Below are positions 1-6,208 of a stretch of 6,208 nucleotides of DNA, piece by piece. Below the pieces are notes generated by a model. The model worked only from the letters and a program-made list of their open reading frames with translations. It was not told the origin of the DNA and did no database searches. The stretch lies in assembly GCA_900544225.1 (NCBI GenBank), contig UQUD01000107.1, forward strand, positions 1-6,208, written 5' to 3'. The translations under genes were made by a program, and so were the position numbers. The first letter of the stretch is position 1. Every line of letters starts with the position of its first letter. This stretch comes from an uncultured Collinsella sp. (GTDB taxonomy: Bacteria; Actinomycetota; Coriobacteriia; Coriobacteriales; Coriobacteriaceae).

Positions 1-73
1 CGGGGTTGTTGCCGAGGGCGTTGCCGCCAAGGGCGACGACAATACGATCGGGCTTGCCAAGAGGCTTAGACAT
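1..73 (-). CDS. arcC: Carbamate kinase, N-terminal fragment (gene runs off the window)
   Basis: Only the first 24 codons are visible, starting from the ATG at 73-71. The peptide begins MSKPLGKPDR and continues into VVALGGNALGNNP, the glycine-rich start of the amino-acid-kinase fold and very typical of carbamate kinases. The family transfers phosphate from carbamoyl phosphate to ADP in the cytoplasm, giving ATP plus carbamate (then CO2 and ammonia). It is the energy-yielding last step of the arginine deiminase, agmatine deiminase or ureide routes. The start is supported by an AGAAAGGA ribosome binding site 8 nt upstream. The long upstream region and the terminator after nifJ suggest its own promoter. 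Other amino-acid kinases (glutamate 5-kinase, UMP kinase, aspartokinase) have similar glycine-rich starts, but the ALGGNALG form favours carbamate kinase. Which pathway it serves cannot be told without the genes beyond position 1. Confidence 0.85.
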   Translation of the reverse strand, partial: MSKPLGKPDRIVVALGGNALGNNP

Positions 74-81
74 TGCTGGAA

Positions 82-89
82 TCCTTTCT
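82..89 (-). promoter_or_regulatory. Ribosome binding site of arcC
   Basis: The minus strand reads AGAAAGGA, with 8 nt (TTCCAGCA) between AGGA and the ATG at 73. Spacing and complementarity to 16S rRNA are good, and this fixes the start of carbamate kinase. Confidence 0.7.
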
Positions 90-108
90 GTAAAAGGCCT
101 ACAACCCA

Positions 109-146
109 TTAATAACCCGTGTCCGTGCGATACACGAGTTTATTAA
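109..146. promoter_or_regulatory. Inverted repeat upstream of arcC (candidate operator or leader hairpin)
   Basis: Two nested pairs of arms share one centre: TTAATAA (109-115) with TTATTAA (140-146), and CGTGT (118-122) with ACACG (132-136), around a 9-nt centre. The element lies 36-73 nt upstream of the arcC start codon, where a repressor or activator site or a 5'-UTR hairpin would sit. I cannot assign it to a regulator family: the arms do not match the FNR, CRP or Rex consensus. Confidence 0.4.
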
Positions 147-530
147 GGTTTATATTCCTGTTATCCCTTATTTTATTCATTTTGAAAACAGTTGAACGGT
201 GAACGGTCATTTTTACCCGCTCAGCGTAAAGAAGCCCAGCTTAGGCATATCTACGCCATTTACGTGCGACTTTATTTTAATAGAGCAGGGATTCGACCAG
301 ATTATGCAAACTATATCTCTGCTAAACACAAAACAGACAGCGTAATATCTTACTCGCACTATACGAGATTCTATGCATTAATAAGACGAGTATGCACCCC
401 TGCAAAAACATGGGGCTTTTCATTCAGCATAAGGAATAAAGATGAGCTCCAAAAAGGCAACCAGCCCCAAAGCACAGGGATAGAAGGCAGCAACAGCCAA
501 AACCTCCATCCATCCCCAAAGTGGCGCGAG

Positions 531-553
531 GTTTCGCGGCAAAGCCGCGAAAC
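531..553. repeat. Perfect 10-bp inverted repeat with 3-nt loop
   Basis: GTTTCGCGGC, loop AAA, GCCGCGAAAC. It is a stable hairpin on either strand, with no U-rich tail and therefore not a typical intrinsic terminator. It lies in the arcC-nifJ intergenic region, and its role is unknown. Confidence 0.55.
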
Positions 554-623
554 AGCGAAAGGGACAAAAGGCCCCCACAACCACGTCCTTCATCAGCCCA
601 CACAATCCGAGGAGGTAGTCGTA

Positions 624-748
624 GCAGGATCTGAGGGTTGACCTTCGCGGACACTCCGCAGGACGAAAGAACCCCCGCCGCACGTAGTGCGCAGCGGGGG
701 TTCTTTCATGTCCGAGGACGTCCGCGAAGGTCAGCCCTCAGATCCTGC
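624..748. repeat. Long imperfect palindrome enclosing the nifJ terminator
   Basis: The outer arms at 624-652 and 720-748 are reverse complements at 28 of 29 positions; the one difference can still pair as G-U in RNA of one strand. Inside them lie partly matching segments (653-664 and 708-719) and then the terminator hairpin (665-707). The whole is a 125-bp near-symmetric element starting 11 bp past the nifJ stop codon. The flanks show no target-site duplication. It could be a dispersed palindromic element that includes a terminator, or a duplicated and inverted 3' flank. Confidence 0.75.
665..707 (-). terminator. Intrinsic terminator after nifJ, potentially bidirectional
   Basis: The 14-nt arms GAAAGAACCCCCGC (665-678) and GCGGGGGTTCTTTC (694-707) are perfectly complementary. 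They enclose a second CGCAC/GTGCG stem with a GTA loop. On the minus strand the G-rich arm runs into TTCTTTC, giving the U-rich end, 52 nt after the nifJ stop. The plus strand has the same arrangement, so it could act in both directions, although no plus-strand gene needs it. Confidence 0.8.
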
Positions 749-758
749 GGTGGGAGAC

Positions 759-4298
<3,540 letters not shown>

Positions 4299-4576
4299 AT
4301 ACCCCTCTCCTCTCATATAGGTATACAGGCCCCGGCGATTGCCGGGATGTTGGCGTGATGGGATTTTCGCTGTTGCTTCCAATCATCTGGCAGGCAGACT
4401 GAGCAGCAGGTACATGGCGTGGAGAGAAGGCATGCCAAGGCGAGGGGCGCTTGCGCACCGCAGGCCTAGCTACCCGTCTTGCACATGGCCGAGCGCCGCA
4501 AAGGCCGCATGCCGGATGCTCCCGGGCACGCCCCGGCGATGGGAAGCGCCCGCAACGGAAATCCGCATGCGGGTTT
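4299..4576 (-). promoter_or_regulatory. Probable long GC-rich 5' leader of nifJ
   Basis: If transcription starts just after the -10-like TACAAT at 4582-4577, the mRNA carries a leader of roughly 270 nt. It contains several short stable stems: CCCGGC/GCCGGG with a 4-nt loop at 4331-4346 close to the ribosome binding site; GGUGC-GCAA-GCGCC with a GNRA tetraloop at 4446-4459; and the self-complementary CCGCATGCGG at 4563-4572. I recognise no known riboswitch core (TPP, cobalamin, SAM and T-box motifs were looked for by eye and not seen). A 14-codon open frame with an SD-like GGGAG sits at 4510-4466. The leader is inferred, since the promoter itself is uncertain. Confidence 0.35.
4302..4314 (-). 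promoter_or_regulatory. Ribosome binding site of nifJ
   Basis: The minus strand reads GAGAGGAGAGGGG; AGGAG (4311-4307) is 8 nt from the ATG at 4298. This decides the start in favour of MARKFK over the in-frame ATGs at 4316 and 4382, neither of which is needed for the conserved domain. Confidence 0.8.
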
Positions 4577-4609
4577 ATTGTACCCCGCCGTCAAGTGTAA
4601 TTTCGACAA
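4577..4609 (-). promoter_or_regulatory. Candidate nifJ promoter
   Basis: The minus strand has a good -10 hexamer TACAAT (4582-4577) in the AT-richer part of the upstream region. The best -35 matches are badly spaced: TTGACG (4594-4589) is too close, TTGTCG (4609-4604) is 21 nt away, and the hexamer at ideal 17-nt spacing is CGAAAT. The promoter could therefore depend on an activator. An alternative -10, TATATT, lies further upstream next to the 4620-4637 palindrome. Confidence 0.3.
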
Positions 4610-4619
4610 ATATAGGTGG

Positions 4620-4637
4620 GAGGTAAAGGTTTACCTC
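4620..4637. promoter_or_regulatory. Palindromic operator-like site upstream of nifJ
   Basis: GAGGTAAA-GG-TTTACCTC is a perfect 8-bp inverted repeat with a 2-bp centre. It lies about 38 bp upstream of the candidate TACAAT -10 and directly next to the alternative TATATT -10, fitting an activator or repressor site for nifJ. The symmetry and spacing suggest a dimeric helix-turn-helix regulator. The sequence does not match the Rex, FNR or CRP consensus, so no regulator is named. Confidence 0.45.
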
Positions 4638-4693
4638 GGGTGACTGCCAAGGGGCGAGATGGCCCCTCGGACGGAAAAGTCGCAGCCTGCATC

Positions 4694-4757
4694 GAGAGTG
4701 GATAATCTCCCACTTTTTGCCTGTATCTTGACCAAAAGTGGGAGATTATCCACTCTC
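4694..4757. repeat. Perfect 24-bp inverted repeat (large hairpin)
   Basis: The arm at 4694-4717 begins GAGAGTGGATAATCTCCC and ends CTTTT; the arm at 4734-4757 is its exact reverse complement (24 of 24), with a 16-nt loop. It lies between the FHA gene and nifJ. The stem has no U-rich 3' tail on either strand, so it is not an ordinary intrinsic terminator. The outer end of the right arm (ATCCACTCTC) recurs in the adjacent tandem repeats, so hairpin and repeats look like one composite element of about 115 bp. Confidence 0.8.
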
Positions 4758-4764
4758 ATGGGTT

Positions 4765-4808
4765 GTGCGTCCGAAAATCCTCTCTCGTGCGTCCGGAAAT
4801 CCACTCTC
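4765..4808. repeat. Two tandem 22-bp direct repeats
   Basis: The units at 4765-4786 and 4787-4808 are contiguous and match at 20 of 22 positions. Each starts GTGCGTCCG and ends in the CTCTC of ATCC(T/A)CTCTC. The ATCCACTCTC segment also ends the right arm of the hairpin at 4748-4757, giving three copies at spacings of 29 and 22 bp. There are no spacers between units, so this is not a CRISPR array. Confidence 0.75.
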
Positions 4809-4834
4809 GTTTCTCTATCGCCGACCACACGGCA

Positions 4835-4899
4835 GTTGCGGTGAAATGGGGACTGTATTTGCCGGTCGCGGCCTTAAACAGTCTCTATTTCACCGCAAC
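4835..4899. repeat. Near-perfect 22-bp inverted repeat downstream of the FHA gene
   Basis: The arm at 4835-4856 (starts GTTGCGGTGAAAT, ends GACTGT) and the arm at 4878-4899 are reverse complements at 20 of 22 positions, around a 21-nt loop. The two differences can form G-U pairs in RNA of one strand. It begins 17 bp past the FHA gene stop, so it could stabilise the 3' end of that transcript or help end it, but there is no U-tract after the stem. Confidence 0.75.
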
Positions 4900-4915
4900 T
4901 TATTTAGGAGATGAG

Positions 4916-5443
4916 CTAGAGGGCGCCGAGGAGAATGGCGTAGGTGGTGGATTCGCCGAGCTTGAGCTCGTCACCGGGGTTGAGCTGAGCGGAGCGGCCA
5001 GGCTCGACCTGGGTGCAGACGTTCGTCGCGCCGTTTACCACCACGGTTCCGTTGGTGGACGACAGATCCTCGACGTACCAGGTATTTTGGTCATCGCACC
5101 ACACGTGGGCATGGCGAGCCGAAACGTCATCGCCCACATCGGTGATATCGCCCTCCCCCGTCGCCAGCGCACCGATCTCCACGCCCTGCTCGCTCGGCTG
5201 AATCCAGCGCGGGGCACTTACCACATAACCGTTTTGCACGCGCAGCAGTCCCAGCGGATGCGTCGGCGCCGCCTCGTGCTCGCCCGTGACCGTCGAGGTG
5301 CTCAGCGAGCGCGGCGTCGATGTGGCGCCGCCACAGGTCGCATGAGCGTAGTCGATGGCATAGGTCACCGAGGATCGAACATCTGCCGAGCAACCGACGG
5401 CGACAAACAGCACCAGCACGGCCTCGGCACGTTCGGCGGGCAT
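4916..5443 (-). CDS. C-terminal reading frame carrying the FHA domain
   Basis: This is the longest ATG-initiated frame of the FHA part (175 aa as written), but its ATG at 5443 is probably an internal methionine: it has no properly spaced ribosome binding site and coding sequence continues upstream of it without a start codon. The FHA domain fills the last 90 or so residues. IG at 90-91, S108-A-R110-H111 and the STNG-T turn at 129-133 are the phosphothreonine-contact loops; NG follows at 137-138 and PGDELKLG at 156-163. The arginine usually following the first IG is an alanine here. FHA domains bind phosphothreonine peptides, often as adaptors or substrates for Ser/Thr kinases, in the cytoplasm; the partner is not in this window. 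The preceding 80 residues include a hydrophobic segment (AVLVLFVAVGC, 8-18) and a low-complexity Ser/Thr-rich linker (TSTPRSLSTSTVTG). Confidence 0.65.
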   Translation of the reverse strand: MPAERAEAVLVLFVAVGCSADVRSSVTYAIDYAHATCGGATSTPRSLSTSTVTGEHEAAPTHPLGLLRVQNGYVVSAPRWIQPSEQGVEIGALATGEGDITDVGDDVSARHAHVWCDDQNTWYVEDLSSTNGTVVVNGATNVCTQVEPGRSAQLNPGDELKLGESTTYAILLGAL

Positions 5444-5849
5444 AAGCTCCGCCGCCTGCGACAGGCGCTCGACCGCATTGCGGTAGAGGCTCCTGATGGC
5501 ATTCCTCGAGCGCCCGCACCATGGGCTCGCCAGCGGGCCCGCACACCATGTTGATCACCGCCGTGGCATTCATGGGATTGCGGCGGCGCAGGGCCAGATG
5601 CGACATGATGCGCGCGGCCGAGGTGCCGTAATCGGCAAAATAGCGCTCCTGCAGCGTGCCGACCGGAGCGCGCACGATAAAACGCGAGACCCAGGAGCGA
5701 TCGGCGGCGCGGCTCTGGGGGCTGCGGCCATCGGCCAGCGGGCGGCTCGAGAGCACCAGGCCGCACAGTTCGATATGGCTCAGGTGCGCTGCGCGCTTAA
5801 AGATGTCAAACATTGCCCCGCACGGGGTGAGCTCAGCTTGAGAAGCCAT
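4916..5849 (-). pseudogene. FHA-domain protein gene interrupted by a one-base frameshift
   Basis: The gene starts at ATG 5849 behind an AGGAGG site and reads in one frame through about residue 115 (IVRAPVGTLQERYFADYG..., then INMVCGPAGEPMVRALEE). Protein-like sequence then continues in the next frame as NAIRSLYRNAVERLSQ and runs to the TAG at 4918-4916 through a C-terminal FHA domain. Skipping one base near 5500-5507 joins them into about 310 aa. The downstream frame has no ATG, GTG or TTG between its upstream stop (5557-5555) and 5443, while its codons there are G/C-ending and plausible. The upstream frame after the break uses CTA and CGA and looks non-coding. So this is one gene with an insertion, a sequencing error, or less likely programmed frameshifting. 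The N-terminal about 220 residues match no family I recognise. It follows the membrane protein gene by 3 nt and is probably co-transcribed with it. Confidence 0.7.
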
Positions 5850-5852
5850 GGC

Positions 5853-6208
5853 TTAGCCCTCCTTGGTCGCAGAGATAGTGTCGGATACTTCGGCCGGCCC
5901 GCCAAAGGCGCGAACAGCCGCGGCTCCGCCGGCAAGCGGCGTCGCCATGGGAATTTTCGCACGTCGTGCTGACACGACGGGAAGCTCAAAGGCAAACCCC
6001 ATCGCCAGCAAAAACCACGTGAGCGCATAGGTTGCAATTAAGGCGGCAACGAAACCGCTCGCCACGGCGCGCTGGGAAAACACGGCGCATGCGAGTGCGG
6101 CCAGAGCCGGAACCTCACAGGCGGAAAGGGCCAACACGCCCTGCAGGAACCCCGCGCGGCGATTGCGCGCCAAAGCTCCGACGGCAATGCCCGCCACGCT
6201 CGGCAGCG
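5853..6208 (-). CDS. Membrane protein of unknown function, C-terminal fragment
   Basis: The frame is open to the window edge, and 117 C-terminal residues are visible, ending at the TAA at 5855-5853. The GTG at 6197 is only an internal codon; LPS precedes it in frame. At least two hydrophobic helices can be seen: roughly GVLALSACEVPALAALACAVF and, after a short QRA-containing loop, FVAALIATYALTWFLLAMG. Basic residues (ARNRR before the first, ARRAK after the second) flank them, which by the positive-inside rule would put both loops in the cytoplasm. The last 45 or so residues are a non-membrane tail rich in Ala, Gly and Pro. I do not recognise the family. It ends 3 nt before the FHA gene and probably shares its transcript, so the two may act together at the membrane, but that is inference only. 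Confidence 0.7.
   Translation of the reverse strand, partial: LPSVAGIAVGALARNRRAGFLQGVLALSACEVPALAALACAVFSQRAVASGFVAALIATYALTWFLLAMGFAFELPVVSARRAKIPMATPLAGGAAAVRAFGGPAEVSDTISATKEG
5857..5864 (-). promoter_or_regulatory. Ribosome binding site of the FHA gene, inside the preceding gene
   Basis: The minus strand reads AAGGAGGG, 8 nt between AGGAGG and the ATG at 5849. It overlaps the last codons of the membrane protein gene, supporting coupled translation and selecting ATG 5849 over the internal ATG 12 codons later, which has no such site. Confidence 0.75.

Larger units (their letters stand above)
74..623. other. AT-rich intergenic region upstream of arcC, no convincing gene
   Basis: This stretch separates the nifJ terminator from arcC. 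Positions about 100-420 are clearly more AT-rich than the flanking genes; 420-623 return to mixed composition. Reading frames are open on both strands, but none has a ribosome binding site, typical codon use or a recognisable protein. What can be seen: the arcC ribosome binding site and the 109-146 inverted repeat; a half-site at 168-182 (minus strand AAATGAATAAAATAA) resembling the left half of an ArgR/AhrC ARG box; a tandem GAACGGT duplication at 194-207; a weak hairpin CCCCTGC/CATGGGG near 397-415 followed by CTTTT on the plus strand; and a perfect 10-bp hairpin at 531-553. The arcC promoter must lie here, but no hexamer pair is convincing enough to place it. Confidence 0.6.

Noticed and set aside
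192..641. 149-codon plus-strand frame in the arcC-nifJ intergenic region
   Set aside because: It starts with TTG, has no ribosome binding site and has codon use unlike the real genes. It ends inside the palindrome arm and has no recognisable protein features. The downstream terminator is explained by nifJ.
371..683. Overlapping minus-strand frames with hydrophobic stretches between nifJ and arcC
   Set aside because: All three frames are open over much of the stretch, no start has a Shine-Dalgarno site, and two of them begin within the terminator palindrome. The hydrophobic look comes from T-rich codons on this strand.
4299..4576. Known riboswitch in the nifJ leader
   Set aside because: No core motif of the TPP, cobalamin, SAM or T-box classes was found by eye.
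4339..4626. 95-codon plus-strand frame divergent to nifJ
   Set aside because: It has a TTG start without a ribosome binding site, overlaps the probable nifJ leader and promoter, and shows no protein features.
4748..4808. Possible CRISPR array
   Set aside because: The units are contiguous with no unique spacers, there are only two full copies, and no cas gene is near.
4631..4844. Small frames on both strands encoding RVDNLPL and KSGRLSTL
   Set aside because: The shared peptide on both strands is a direct consequence of the perfect 24-bp inverted repeat and not evidence of a protein.
4763..5554. 263-codon plus-strand frame opposite the FHA gene
   Set aside because: The minus strand here has an FHA domain with its conserved loops, so this is its antisense shadow.

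Overview
The window looks like chromosome of a high-GC anaerobic actinobacterium, most likely a member of the Coriobacteriia such as Collinsella. That is an inference from the single-chain pyruvate:ferredoxin oxidoreductase with strong G/C-ending codon bias, the neighbouring carbamate kinase, and the overall sequence style. No rRNA or other marker gene is present to prove it. All genes seen lie on the minus strand, so transcription runs from high to low coordinates.

Layout in transcription order. (1) 6208-5853: the 3' end of an unrecognised membrane protein gene, cut by the window edge. (2) 5849-4916: a gene for a protein with a C-terminal FHA (phosphopeptide-binding) domain. It starts 3 nt after the previous stop, so the two are probably one operon, and as written here it is broken by a one-base frameshift near 5500-5507. 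(3) 4915-4299: a 617-bp intergenic region holding two large inverted repeats, a pair of 22-bp tandem repeats, an 18-bp operator-like palindrome, and a probable promoter plus long GC-rich leader for the next gene. (4) 4298-759: an intact pyruvate:ferredoxin (flavodoxin) oxidoreductase, nifJ/por, 1179 aa, with every expected cofactor ligand. (5) 758-74: a 685-bp intergenic region starting with an intrinsic terminator nested inside a long imperfect palindrome, followed by an AT-rich stretch with operator-like inverted repeats. (6) 73-1: the first 24 codons of carbamate kinase (arcC).

The two recognisable metabolic genes both serve anaerobic energy conservation. PFOR converts pyruvate to acetyl-CoA and reduced ferredoxin, feeding acetyl-phosphate ATP synthesis and ferredoxin-linked redox chemistry. 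Carbamate kinase makes ATP from carbamoyl phosphate, usually at the end of arginine, agmatine or ureide fermentation. They are separated by a strong terminator and so are probably independent transcription units. The FHA/membrane-protein pair is a separate unit of unknown function.

I found no clear new enzymatic or defence system. The least ordinary content is the palindromic and tandem-repeat DNA in the two intergenic regions and the FHA-gene frameshift.
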